Below, in pieces: positions 27,631 to 36,491 of a stretch of 61,739 nt of DNA. The stretch is from Microvirgula aerodenitrificans DSM 15089. Lineage in GTDB: Bacteria > Pseudomonadota > Gammaproteobacteria > Burkholderiales > Aquaspirillaceae. The translations under genes were made by a program, and so were the position numbers. Under the pieces are notes generated by a model. It saw nothing but the letters and a program-made list of their open reading frames with translations, made no database searches and had not been told where the DNA came from. How positions within the stretch are numbered: the first letter of the stretch is position 1; the number at the start of each line of letters is the position of its first letter. Location of the stretch: positions 1-61,739 of the forward strand of contig NZ_JHVK01000021.1 in the NCBI RefSeq assembly GCF_000620105.1, written 5' to 3'.

Positions 27631-29052
27631 GTGCCAGCAAAACGGAAAACCCTCTACCTGGCGATCGCGGGGCTGCTGGTCTCGGCGTCGGCGCAGTCGG
27701 CCACCCCCCCGAAAAAGACCGCGAACAGCAGCCTGGAAGCGCGGCTCAACGCCATGCAGAAACAACTCGACGACTGGCAGTCCTATCGTCGCAATACGGA
27801 ACAGCAACTGGCCGATCAGCGCCAGCGCATTCAGGAGCTGGAGTCCCGGCTCAATGTGCAGCCGTCCGGGGCGGTCGCTGCCGCCGTGCCGGCACCGAAT
27901 GTCAGCGCCAGCCCGGGCGGTCCGGTGGTTACGCCGGCACCGGATGCGATCGGCGCCACGGTAGCCAGCGCTTCGCCGCCGGCGCCCGATGTGACGGCCA
28001 GCCCCGGCGGCGCCGAAGTGACGCCGGCCCGTCCGGCGATCACGTCCACGCCCTCGTCGACCAACCCGGCGACCGAGGCGCGCACCCAGGCCGTTGCCCA
28101 GAATCTCGATGTGCCCGGCGTGCTGACGCCGCGCGGCAGCTTCGTGTTCGAGCCGTCGCTGCAGTACACCTACACCAGTTCCGACCGTGTGGCCCTGATC
28201 GGCTACACCATCATCCCGGCCATCACTATCGGCCTGATCGATATCCGCCAGGTCAACCGTTCGGCCTTCGTGCTCGGCCTGACCGGCCGTTACGGCATCA
28301 CCAACCGGCTGGAAATCGAAGGTCGCATACCGTACGTGTACCAGACTGAGGATTCGATCCAGCGCCCGCTGGCGACCGGCAGTTCGCACGACAGCGTGTT
28401 CAACACGACCGGCAATGGCATCGGCGACATGGAACTGGCGCTGCGCTACCAGTTGAACCAGCCGGTCGACGGCAGTCCGTATTACATCGGCAGTCTGCGG
28501 GTCAAGTCGACGACCGGCAAGGGGCCGTTCGATGTCAGCTATGTGACCGATACCACCAAGGGCATCGACTATCAGACCGAGCTGGCGACCGGTTCCGGCT
28601 TCTGGAGCTACCAGCTGGGGCTGTCGGCCATCCTGCCGTCCGATCCGGCCGTGTTCTTCGGCTCGGTGAATTACACCTGGAACCAGAAGACCAGCGTCAA
28701 CCAGAACCGCTGCGTGCGCTACCGCAGCGACGCGAACGACACCTCGGTGTGCAGCGCCACCTATATCAAGGACTTCGACCCGGGCGACGTGATCGGCTTC
28801 AATATCGGCATGGGGATCGCCATCAACGACCGCTCGTCGTTCAGCCTTGCCTACGACCACAACGTGGTACTGAAGAGCAAGGTCAACGGCCAGACGCCCG
28901 AGGATGCGTACACCGCCCAGATCGGCATGCTGCAGCTCGGCTACGCCTACCGGCTGACCAAGTCGACAGCGGTCAACCTGACGCTTGGCGTGGGGGTGAC
29001 CCGGGACTCGCCGGATGTCCAGCTGACGCTGCGCGCGCCGATTTCGTTCTAG
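27631..29052 (+). CDS. FapF-like outer-membrane transporter
   Basis: 473 residues. The signal peptide is [17 protein letters not shown] coiled-coil segment follows ([19 protein letters not shown]... through [10 protein letters not shown], about residues 32-72), then a Pro/Ala-rich linker, then a C-terminal beta-barrel with alternating aromatic strands ending in a terminal Phe (LRAPISF). Coiled coil plus plug plus barrel is the layout of FapF, the secretion pore for Fap amyloid. It starts at GTG 27631 with AAAGGGAAC upstream. A 218-bp gap separates it from the upstream genes, so it may also have its own promoter. Its stop overlaps the convergent rph gene by 4 bp. Confidence 0.78.
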   Translation: MPAKRKTLYLAIAGLLVSASAQSATPPKKTANSSLEARLNAMQKQLDDWQSYRRNTEQQLADQRQRIQELESRLNVQPSGAVAAAVPAPNVSASPGGPVVTPAPDAIGATVASASPPAPDVTASPGGAEVTPARPAITSTPSSTNPATEARTQAVAQNLDVPGVLTPRGSFVFEPSLQYTYTSSDRVALIGYTIIPAITIGLIDIRQVNRSAFVLGLTGRYGITNRLEIEGRIPYVYQTEDSIQRPLATGSSHDSVFNTTGNGIGDMELALRYQLNQPVDGSPYYIGSLRVKSTTGKGPFDVSYVTDTTKGIDYQTELATGSGFWSYQLGLSAILPSDPAVFFGSVNYTWNQKTSVNQNRCVRYRSDANDTSVCSATYIKDFDPGDVIGFNIGMGIAINDRSSFSLAYDHNVVLKSKVNGQTPEDAYTAQIGMLQLGYAYRLTKSTAVNLTLGVGVTRDSPDVQLTLRAPISF

Positions 29053-29771
29053 CGCGGTGCCTGCAGGGCTTCGCGCTGCAGGGTGACGATCTCGCGGATG
29101 CCCTGTTCGGCCAGCGCCATCAGCCGGTCCATCTCGGCCCGCGAGAACGGGGCGCCTTCGGCCGTGCCCTGGATTTCGACAAAGCCACCGGCACCGGTCA
29201 TGACGACATTCATGTCGGTGTCGCAGGCCGAGTCCTCTTCGTAATCGAGGTCGAGCACCGGCGTGCCGTCGACAATGCCGACCGACACGGCGGCGACGGC
29301 GTCACGCAGCGGGGAGGCTGTCAGTGCCCCCCTGGCGATCAGGCCGGCAATGGCATCCGCCAGCGCGACATAGGCGCCGGAGATGCTGGCGGTACGGGTG
29401 CCGCCATCGGCCTGGAGCACATCGCAGTCAATCAGGATCTGCCGTTCGCCGAGCGCGGCGAGATCGACCACGGCGCGCAGGCTGCGACCGATCAGGCGCT
29501 GGATTTCCTGGGTGCGGCCCGACTGCTTGCCGGCGGCCGCTTCGCGGCGCATGCGGGAATGGGTCGAACGGGGCAGCATGCCGTACTCGGCCGTGACCCA
29601 GCCGCGTCCCTTGCCCTTCAGGAAGCCCGGTACCGATTCCTCGACCGAGGCAGTGCACAGGACCCTGGTATCACCGAACTCGACCAGCACCGAGCCTTCG
29701 GCATGGCGGGTGTAGTGGCGGGTAAAGCGGATCGGGCGCAATGCCTCGGCCGTTCGTTGGGAGGGGCGCAT
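29049..29771 (-). CDS. rph: Ribonuclease PH
   Basis: A phosphorolytic 3'-5' exoribonuclease that trims tRNA 3' ends. The 240-residue protein starts [21 protein letters not shown] as family members do, has the conserved [19 protein letters not shown] and [18 protein letters not shown] segments, and the [19 protein letters not shown] active-site region. In-frame Met codons at 29780 and 29825 are rejected; AAGGA precedes the chosen start. It converges on the FapF-like gene with a 4-bp overlap. Length is close to E. coli Rph (238). Confidence 0.96.
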   Translation of the reverse strand: MRPSQRTAEALRPIRFTRHYTRHAEGSVLVEFGDTRVLCTASVEESVPGFLKGKGRGWVTAEYGMLPRSTHSRMRREAAAGKQSGRTQEIQRLIGRSLRAVVDLAALGERQILIDCDVLQADGGTRTASISGAYVALADAIAGLIARGALTASPLRDAVAAVSVGIVDGTPVLDLDYEEDSACDTDMNVVMTGAGGFVEIQGTAEGAPFSRAEMDRLMALAEQGIREIVTLQREALQAPR

Positions 29772-29882
29772 GGGGGACATCCTTGGTTCTTTCGACAAGG
29801 CGGCATTGTAGCCCGGCGGGCGCATGTCATGCCGTCGTCACGCTCGGCTTATACAGTGCCGGCATTATCAAGAGGCGAGCGG

Positions 29883-31694
29883 ATGGTGACGATGTCAAAG
29901 GCTTCCCTGGTGTCTTCTCCTGCGGACCGGTTGCCGGACTGGCTGGCGGGGGATGCGCTGTCGGCGGAATTGGGGGCCATTCTGCAGCACCGGCGCCTGA
30001 CGGCCGTGTATCAACCGATCGTCGAGCTGGCTGACGGGCGGATCTTTGCGCATGAAGGACTGATCCGGGGGCCGGCGACCAGCGTGCTGGCCCAGCCGAC
30101 CGACCTGTTCGCCGCGGCGGAAACCGGCGGGCGCCTGCTTGAACTCGACCGGCTCTGCCTCGATGTCATGCTGGCCGGCGTGGCGGCCTGCGGCCGGACC
30201 GGAAAATGGTTCGTCAATGTCTGTCCGGACAGCATCCTCGCAGGACGCGGCAGGCCGGAAGCCTGCCTGCGCGCGCTGGCGGCCCGCGGCATGCGGCCGG
30301 AAGATATTGTCATAGAGTTGACCGAATCGCGCCCGTCCGGTCACTATGATCATTTGCGCAGCCAGTTGCGTCGCTATCGCGACATGGGCTTCGGGCTTGC
30401 CCTCGATGACCTCGGCGAGGGCTTTTCCAGCCTGCGCCTGTGGGCTGAATTGCAGCCCGATTTCGTCAAACTGGACAAATTCTTTGTCCGCGGCATTCAT
30501 CAGGACCCGGTCCGGCAGCGCTTTGCCGCCGCGGTGGCCGACATTGCCGCAGCAACCGGCGCGCGCGTCATTGCCGAGGGCATCGAAACCTTCGACGAGC
30601 TGGAACCGCTGTACCGCTACGGTATCGGGCTGGGCCAGGGCTATCTGTTTGGCCGGCCCGAAGCCGTTCCGCTCGGCGCCATCGAACGGGAGACCAGAGA
30701 CCGTATGACCACCTATGCTCCGATGACCGCTTCGCCCGCGCGGGCCACGGCCGGGGAACTGCTGATCGAAGTCCCGACCCTGCCACCCGCCGCACTGAAC
30801 GAGCAGGCCTATCAGCTGTTCAACGCCGACAGCGACTGCTTTGCCATTCCGGTGGTCGATGGCGGCCAGCCGGTTGGCCTGCTGCGTCGCCACCATGTGC
30901 TGGAGACCTTTGCCAGGCCATTCAGCCGCGAGCTGTACAGCAAGAAATCCTGCATGCAGATGATGGACGCCGACCCGCTGGTGGTCGATCGTCGCATGAG
31001 CCTTGAGGCCCTGTCGGCGCGCGTGGTCGCCGCCGACCGGCGCTACCTGGTCGACGGTTTCATCATCACCGACGAAGGCCGCTATCTGGGCATGGGCACC
31101 GGCTTCGACCTGATGCGGCGCATGACCGAAATGCAGATCTCGGCCGCACGCTATGCGAACCCGCTGACCGGCCTGCCCGGCAATGTGCCGATCAACGAAA
31201 CCATCGACCAGTTGCTGGCCGACAATGCCCGCTTCGTCATTGCCTATTGCGATCTCGACCACTTCAAGCCGTTCAACGACCTGTACGGCTATCACAAGGG
31301 TGACGAACTGATCCAGCTGGCCGGCAGCACGCTGGTGGAGGCCGCTGATGGCCGCTGCGATTTTGTCGGCCATATCGGCGGCGACGATTTCATCATGCTG
31401 ATGCGCAGTGTCGACTGGCAGCCCCGGCTGGAACGGGTGCTGGTCGCGTTCGACGACGGTGCCCGGGCCTTTTTCAGGCCGGGCCATCGCGAGGCCGGGG
31501 GCTATGTGCTGCCGGGCCGGACCGGCGATGCGGCGTTCTTCCCGCTGACCTGCATGTCGATCGGTGCGGTCAAGGTCGAACCGGGCCAGTATGCGAGCCA
31601 CCACGAGCTGTCGGCTGCCGCCGCCGATGCCAAGCATATCGCCAAGAAGACCCCCGGACGCAGCCTGTTCGTCGAGCGCCGCGTGCCGGCCTGA
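29883..31694 (+). CDS. EAL-CBS-GGDDF c-di-GMP signalling protein
   Basis: A 603-residue cytoplasmic protein. The N-terminal EAL domain (about 30-265) has the metal and catalytic residues: EGLIRGP in place of EALxR, FVNVCP, ELTES, ALDDLGEGF, FVKLDKFF and AEGIET. It is probably an active c-di-GMP phosphodiesterase. A CBS pair follows (about 290-420), then a GGDEF domain whose signature is GGDDF (HIGGDDFIML) without an RxxD inhibitory site, so cyclase activity is doubtful. The start at ATG 29883 has AAGAGG; a very long upstream frame through the opposing genes is rejected. Proximity to the VpsR-like regulator suggests control of the amyloid-like system. Confidence 0.9.
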   Translation: MVTMSKASLVSSPADRLPDWLAGDALSAELGAILQHRRLTAVYQPIVELADGRIFAHEGLIRGPATSVLAQPTDLFAAAETGGRLLELDRLCLDVMLAGVAACGRTGKWFVNVCPDSILAGRGRPEACLRALAARGMRPEDIVIELTESRPSGHYDHLRSQLRRYRDMGFGLALDDLGEGFSSLRLWAELQPDFVKLDKFFVRGIHQDPVRQRFAAAVADIAAATGARVIAEGIETFDELEPLYRYGIGLGQGYLFGRPEAVPLGAIERETRDRMTTYAPMTASPARATAGELLIEVPTLPPAALNEQAYQLFNADSDCFAIPVVDGGQPVGLLRRHHVLETFARPFSRELYSKKSCMQMMDADPLVVDRRMSLEALSARVVAADRRYLVDGFIITDEGRYLGMGTGFDLMRRMTEMQISAARYANPLTGLPGNVPINETIDQLLADNARFVIAYCDLDHFKPFNDLYGYHKGDELIQLAGSTLVEAADGRCDFVGHIGGDDFIMLMRSVDWQPRLERVLVAFDDGARAFFRPGHREAGGYVLPGRTGDAAFFPLTCMSIGAVKVEPGQYASHHELSAAAADAKHIAKKTPGRSLFVERRVPA

Positions 31695-31698
31695 ATGC

Positions 31699-31724
31699 AC
31701 GATGCCGGCTTGCGCCGGCATCGT
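31699..31724. terminator. Bidirectional hairpin between convergent genes
   Basis: ACGATGCCGGC and GCCGGCATCGT form an 11-bp perfect stem with a 4-nt loop between the EAL gene and the opposing small lipoprotein gene. No T-run follows on either side. Confidence 0.5.
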
Positions 31725-31751
31725 GGGGGGCGGTGCGCCTGCTGGCGCGAA

Positions 31752-31961
31752 CTATCGCCGGGTGGTCTCGTGGCCGATCACGCCGCCGATGGCGGCACCG
31801 CCCAGCGTGCCGACCGTGCTGCCGCCAGTCAGCACCGCGCCGGCCACGCCACCGATCGCTGCCCCTGCCGCCGTATTGCGCTGACGCTTGTTCATGTCGG
31901 CGCAGCCGGTACTCAGAATGGCAGCAAGCAGCAAGGTAATCGGAATCAGGGTGCGTTTCAT
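31752..31961 (-). CDS. Small glycine-zipper lipoprotein (OsmB-like)
   Basis: 69 residues with lipoprotein signal MKRTLIPITLLLAAILSTGC (Cys20 lipidated). A glycine-zipper region follows (AAGAAIGGVAGAVLTGGS and LGGAAIGGVIG), then a charged end. Such proteins sit in the outer membrane and are often stress-induced; the role here is unknown. The start at ATG 31961 is preceded by AAGGAG; a longer in-frame version lacks a signal at its N-terminus. Confidence 0.85.
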   Translation of the reverse strand: MKRTLIPITLLLAAILSTGCADMNKRQRNTAAGAAIGGVAGAVLTGGSTVGTLGGAAIGGVIGHETTRR

Positions 31962-32212
31962 GACAGGGTTCTCCTTGGTATTTCCTAATGGCAATGGCGT
32001 TATATTTACCAGCAATCACGACGATTCCCAATGCTGGCCGGCGACAAACCTGTAAACAAGTGTTTTGAACTGTAAATACCCCGCCCGCACGGCATGATTG
32101 ATGACGTAATCATGACCGTTCGCCGGGAAAATGAAAAAACGGAATCATCTGGCGTTAAAGCATCTGGAATAAAATGTGTCATCTATCGTTTTAATCGAAC
32201 CGAGGAGAGCTT

Positions 32213-32872
32213 ATGTCGGTCCTGGTCAGAATCTGGGATGTGCCAACCCGTCTGTTCCACTGGTCGCTGGTCGTGCTGTTCTGTGCCATGTGGTTTACCG
32301 GTACACAGGGCGGCGAATGGCTGCAGTACCACATCTGGGCCGGCTACGGCATCGCCACCCTGGTGCTGTTCCGGCTGATCTGGGGCCTGCTGGGCAGCCA
32401 GACCTCGCGCTTCACATTCTTCATCCGCGGTCCGCGCGCCATCATCGGCTATCTGCGCGGCACGCTGCCCGAAGAGCAGGTGCCGGGCCACAACCCGCTG
32501 GGCGCGCTGATGGTGCTGCTGATGCTGGCGCTGCTGGCGACCCAGATCACCCTGGGTTTCTTTGCCGCCGACGTCGACAGCTATTCGTATGACGGCCCGC
32601 TGGCCCATCTGATCGACAGCGATCTGGCCGAGAGCATCACCGGCTGGCACAAACTGCTGTTCAACGTGCTGCTGGGCGCCGTCGGGCTGCACCTGAGCGC
32701 AATCGCGTTCTATGCGCTGGCCAGGAAGCGCAACCTGGTCCGGCCGATGCTGACCGGTGACCAGCGCTTCGAGCGTGAAGTCGGCAAGCTGGAATTCATC
32801 CCGACCGTGATCGCCATGGTGACGCTGGTGGTGTCGGCCGGTGCGATCTATACGCTGGTGACGCGCTTGTAA
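32213..32872 (+). CDS. Cytochrome b561-type (Ni/Fe-hydrogenase b-subunit-like) membrane protein
   Basis: A 219-residue membrane cytochrome with four main hydrophobic helices. It opens VRIWDVPTRLFHWSLVV, the typical first helix with an axial-ligand His. Further His residues occur in LQYHIWAGYGI, ITGWHKLLFN and VGLHLSAIAF, enough for two b-type haems. It probably passes electrons between quinone and a partner protein; no partner (cytochrome c or dehydrogenase) is adjacent. It appears to be a single-gene unit ending at a strong terminator. GAGGAGAGC precedes the start. Confidence 0.88.
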   Translation: MSVLVRIWDVPTRLFHWSLVVLFCAMWFTGTQGGEWLQYHIWAGYGIATLVLFRLIWGLLGSQTSRFTFFIRGPRAIIGYLRGTLPEEQVPGHNPLGALMVLLMLALLATQITLGFFAADVDSYSYDGPLAHLIDSDLAESITGWHKLLFNVLLGAVGLHLSAIAFYALARKRNLVRPMLTGDQRFEREVGKLEFIPTVIAMVTLVVSAGAIYTLVTRL

Positions 32873-32897
32873 GCACTGCCGGAGCGAAGCGGACGAC

Positions 32898-32932
32898 ACG
32901 GACCACTTATCCCGGTAAGCGGTCCGTTTTTC
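32898..32932 (+). terminator. Terminator after the cytochrome b gene
   Basis: ACGGACC pairs with GGTCCGT, with ACTTA/TAAG extending the stem inward, followed by TTTTTC. Confidence 0.8.
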
Positions 32933-33219
32933 ATGGATAAAACGTGCAAGCCGCCTGATGCAGGCCGGTGCCCGGACCGGCCGGCTGTCGTGTTTTGGCA
33001 ACAGCAGGCCGGGGCGACCGCAGGGCCGGGAACGGCAAAAAGGCCGGCGCTGTCCAGGTTTTCCACGCGTTTTCAGCGCGTTTTCAGCGGCGGGCGCTTT
33101 CCGTCCGCCGGCGTTCATTCTGACCGTCCGTCTGCCGCCTGCCGGGGGCCGGAAAAAAAAACCGGGCACACAAAGCCTTGCGGGGCGGGGCTTTCGCTGC
33201 TGCCAATGTCCGACCCCAG
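32933..33219. other. Intergenic region upstream of the ribonucleotide reductase
   Basis: About 290 bp with no supportable gene. It contains a short imperfect repeat (CGCGTTTTCAGCG twice at about 33066-33090) and a GGAAAAAAAAACC stretch. I looked for the conserved boxes of a cobalamin riboswitch and did not find them. Confidence 0.4.
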
Positions 33220-33266
33220 AATCTACATCTAGTGTCAAGGCTTGAATGCATAGCGACATCTAGTAG
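33220..33266. promoter_or_regulatory. Tandem NrdR-like boxes
   Basis: ACATCTAGTGT (33225-33235) and ACATCTAGTAG (33256-33266) are spaced by exactly 31 bp, three helical turns, just before the reductase start. The cores resemble the right part of the NrdR consensus ACACWATATMTWGTGT. This is the expected arrangement for NrdR repression of ribonucleotide reductase genes. Confidence 0.68.
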
Positions 33267-33278
33267 AATTCAACGCAA

Positions 33279-36230
33279 ATGACCGAACACGTTGCACCGC
33301 CGTCCCCGTCCGGGGAGCACGGCGGTTTTTCATGGCGGGCCGGGCTTGCAGCCCGGGCCCCGCGCGCTACAGATGGGAACCCGATCGTGATCCACGAGAA
33401 ACTCGCACTCCTGCCCGAGCAAGACATCTCCCGCGAAGTCCTGCTGGAAAAATATGCCAAGGGCGACGAACAGAACGTCGCTGATGTGCGCCGCCGCGTG
33501 GCCGGCGCGCTGGCCGGCATCGAGAAGAACCCGGCCGAGCATGCCGACCGCTTCTTCTGGGCACTGGAGCAGGGTTTCATCCCCGGCGGGCGCATCAACT
33601 CTGCTGCCGGGACCGACCTGGCCGCCACGCTGATCAACTGCTTCGTGCAGCCGGTCGGCGACTCGGTCAGCGAGTTGCGCGACGGCAAGGTCGGCATCTA
33701 CGAAGCCCTGCTGCAGGCGGCGGAAACCATGCGCCGTGGCGGCGGCGTCGGCTACAACTTCAGCCGCATCCGGCCGAAGGGCGCCCGGGTCAAGGGCACC
33801 AACAGCCGCGCGTCCGGCCCGGTGTCGTACATGCGCGTGTTCGACCGCAGCTGCGAGACGGTCGAGTCGGCCGGTGCCCGTCGAGGCGCGCAGATGGGCG
33901 TGCTCGACTGCGACCACCCGGATATCGAGGCGTTCATCCACGCCAAGGACCAGGGCGACCTGCGCAATTTCAATATCTCGGTCGGCGTGTCCGATGCGTT
34001 CATGGAAGCGGTGGAAGCCGACGGCCAGTGGGAGCTGGTGCACAAGGAAGAGCCCGACCGCCGCGAGTTCGCCGATGCCTATCTGCGCGAGGATGGCCGC
34101 TGGGTCTATCGTGCGGTCCGGGCCCGCGACCTGTGGCAGCAGATCATGATGTCGACCTATGACCACGCCGAGCCGGGCGTGCTGTTCATGTCCAAGATCA
34201 ACCGCGACAACAACCTCAGCTACTGCGAAGTCATCGAGTCGACCAACCCGTGCGGTGAGCAGCCGCTGCCGGACTATGGTTGCTGCGACCTCGGCTCGAT
34301 CAACCTGACCCGCTTCGTGCGCGAGCCGTTCTCGGGCAAGGCCACCTTTGATTTCGGTCTGTTCGAGCAGGTGGTCGCACAGTCGGTGCGCATGCTCGAC
34401 AACGTGCTCGACCTGACGGTCTGGCCGCTGCCGGAACAGAAGCGCGAAGCGCAGAACAAGCGCCGCATTGGCCTGGGCTACACCGGCATGGGCGATGCGC
34501 TGATCATGCTGACCATGAAGTACAGTTCGGATGCCGGCCGCGCCTTTGCCGCCCGGGTCTCGGAATGCATGCGCAACGCCGCCTACGCCGCATCGGTCGA
34601 CCTCGCCATCGAGAAGGGTGCCTTCCCGCTGTTCGAGGCCGACAAGTACCTGGCCGAACCGCATTGCGCCAGCCGCCTGCCGAAGGAGCTCAAGGCCCGG
34701 ATCAAGAAGCACGGCATCCGCAACTCGCACCTGTTGTCGATCGCACCGACCGGTACCATCTCGCTCGCCTTTGCCGACAACGCCAGCAATGGCATCGAGC
34801 CGCCGTTCAGCTGGTTCTATACCCGCAAGAAGCGCATGGCCGACGGTTCGCAGCAGGAATACCGGGTCGAGGATCACGCCTATCGCGTCTATCGCGAACT
34901 CGGCGGCGATATCGACAACCTGCCGGAGTACTTCGAGTCGGCGCTGTCGATGAGCGCACTCGATCACATGCGCATGGTGGCGTCGATCGCGCCGTATATC
35001 GATACCGCGATCTCCAAGACCGTCAACGTGCCGGCCGACTATCCGTTCGCCGACTTTGAAAGCCTGTACCTGGAAGCCTGGCGTGCCGGCCTGAAGGGCA
35101 TCACCACCTACCGGCCGAACAGCGTGCTGGGTTCGGTGCTGTCGATCGAGCCGACCAATGCGTCGCCGGCCGACATCGTCCAGTCGCCGGATGATCCCGA
35201 TCGCCGCATCGCGCTGAACGCGGCGCCGCAACCGGCGCTGGCCTCGCTGAAGTGGCCGAACCGGCCGAAGCTCAAGGGCGGCAATCCGGGCTGGACCTAT
35301 ATGGTCGAGCACCCGAGCGGCGACTTTGCCGTGTTTGTCGGCCATATCGAAAACGGCCACACCCAGCCGTTCGAGGTGTGGGTCAATGGCGCGGAACAGC
35401 CGCGCGGCCTTGGCGCGGTTGCCAAGACCCTGTCGATGGACATGCGCTCGCTCGATCGCGCCTGGCTGACCACCAAGCTCGACGCGCTGGCCAAGACCTT
35501 TGACGACAAGCATTACGCGCTGGAACTCGGCAGCGACACCATTCACGCAACCAGCGCCAGCTCGGTGCTGGCGCAGGTGGTGCGCCATCGCGTCGTCGAG
35601 CTGGGCGCGCTGACGGCCGTTGCCGGCGAAGCCACGCCGGTGATGGACGCGCTGTTCGCCAAGAAGGAACCGAAGTCCGGCGTTGACGGCACCATGAGCT
35701 GGTCGGTCGATGTGGTCAACCCGGCCACTGATGACGACTTCGTGCTGTTCCTGAAGGAACTGGTGCTGCCGAACGGTCAGCGCCGCCCGTTCTCGGTCTG
35801 GCTGGCCGGCAGTTACCCGCGCGAGCTCGACGGCCTGTGCAAGCTGCTGAGCCTGGACATGCGCGTGATCGATCCGGCCTGGATCGGCATGAAGCTGCGC
35901 AAGCTGCTGACCTATGCCGAACCGCAGGGCGACTTCTTCGCCCGCCTGCCGGGCAGCGAGAAGTCGCAGAGCTGGCCGTCGACCGTCGCCTATATTGCGC
36001 GGCTGATGATCCACCGCTTTGCCATGCTCGGCGTGCTGAACGAGGACGGCTATCCGCTGGAGGAAATGGGCGTGATGGTGCCGGAGCAGGGCGAGCTGTT
36101 CGAGTCGCTGTCCACCCACACCACGCCGACCGCCGGGCGCAAGTGCCCGGAATGCGGCAACCACGCAGTGATCAAGAAGGACGGCTGCGAGTTCTGCACC
36201 GCCTGCGGCCATATCGGCAGCTGCGGCTGA
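33279..36230 (+). CDS. nrdJ: Adenosylcobalamin-dependent (class II) ribonucleotide reductase
   Basis: Makes deoxyribonucleotides without oxygen, using vitamin B12 to generate the thiyl radical. The 983-residue protein has the active-site segments [12 protein letters not shown] (substrate-site Cys), [24 protein letters not shown] (radical Cys with the NxCxE motif) and [10 protein letters not shown]. The C-terminus carries a CxxC...CxxC zinc or redox motif (KCPECG...[11 protein letters not shown]). The first 36 residues are poorly conserved; GTG 33387 is an alternative start because the ATG at 33279 has a weak ribosome site. A single-gene unit with NrdR-like boxes before it and a terminator after it. 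No NrdB is needed. Confidence 0.95.
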   Translation: MTEHVAPPSPSGEHGGFSWRAGLAARAPRATDGNPIVIHEKLALLPEQDISREVLLEKYAKGDEQNVADVRRRVAGALAGIEKNPAEHADRFFWALEQGFIPGGRINSAAGTDLAATLINCFVQPVGDSVSELRDGKVGIYEALLQAAETMRRGGGVGYNFSRIRPKGARVKGTNSRASGPVSYMRVFDRSCETVESAGARRGAQMGVLDCDHPDIEAFIHAKDQGDLRNFNISVGVSDAFMEAVEADGQWELVHKEEPDRREFADAYLREDGRWVYRAVRARDLWQQIMMSTYDHAEPGVLFMSKINRDNNLSYCEVIESTNPCGEQPLPDYGCCDLGSINLTRFVREPFSGKATFDFGLFEQVVAQSVRMLDNVLDLTVWPLPEQKREAQNKRRIGLGYTGMGDALIMLTMKYSSDAGRAFAARVSECMRNAAYAASVDLAIEKGAFPLFEADKYLAEPHCASRLPKELKARIKKHGIRNSHLLSIAPTGTISLAFADNASNGIEPPFSWFYTRKKRMADGSQQEYRVEDHAYRVYRELGGDIDNLPEYFESALSMSALDHMRMVASIAPYIDTAISKTVNVPADYPFADFESLYLEAWRAGLKGITTYRPNSVLGSVLSIEPTNASPADIVQSPDDPDRRIALNAAPQPALASLKWPNRPKLKGGNPGWTYMVEHPSGDFAVFVGHIENGHTQPFEVWVNGAEQPRGLGAVAKTLSMDMRSLDRAWLTTKLDALAKTFDDKHYALELGSDTIHATSASSVLAQVVRHRVVELGALTAVAGEATPVMDALFAKKEPKSGVDGTMSWSVDVVNPATDDDFVLFLKELVLPNGQRRPFSVWLAGSYPRELDGLCKLLSLDMRVIDPAWIGMKLRKLLTYAEPQGDFFARLPGSEKSQSWPSTVAYIARLMIHRFAMLGVLNEDGYPLEEMGVMVPEQGELFESLSTHTTPTAGRKCPECGNHAVIKKDGCEFCTACGHIGSCG

Positions 36231-36319
36231 GAGGAACGGAGACCGCCGCCGCCGTGTTGCATGTGAACGGCACAGGCGGCCACGTGTCTGTGCTGCATTG
36301 CTGCTGATAGTCTGACCCG

Positions 36320-36352
36320 ATGCCCCGCGATCCCTGATCGCGGGGCATTTTC
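36320..36352 (+). terminator. Strong terminator after nrdJ
   Basis: ATGCCCCGCGATC and GATCGCGGGGCAT form a 13-bp perfect stem with a 3-nt loop followed by TTTTC. It isolates nrdJ from the downstream five-gene operon. The following 36353-36491 is AT-rich, with a candidate promoter (TTGCTA, 16 bp, TATGCT at 36430). Confidence 0.88.
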
Positions 36353-36491
36353 ATGCCTGCTGCCGGGTGCGGGAGTCCCGCACGACGGGGGGTGAAGCAA
36401 TTCCTTGTTGCTATTTTCAAGATCATTTCTATGCTTTCTTCATATTTGCAGTGAAGACGATGATCCTGACATAACAAGGAGTGACACACCC

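Noticed and set aside
28749..29882. Long upstream frame fused to the EAL protein
   Set aside because: It runs through the FapF-like gene end and antisense to rph; the true start is ATG 29883 with AAGAGG.
32933..33278. Cobalamin riboswitch upstream of the B12-dependent reductase
   Set aside because: The conserved B12-box and core segments could not be found; NrdR-like boxes explain the promoter region better.
33330..36212. Very long antisense frame (960 codons) opposite nrdJ
   Set aside because: A by-product of high GC and codon bias on the coding strand; the plus-strand product has all class II reductase motifs while the antisense translation shows none.
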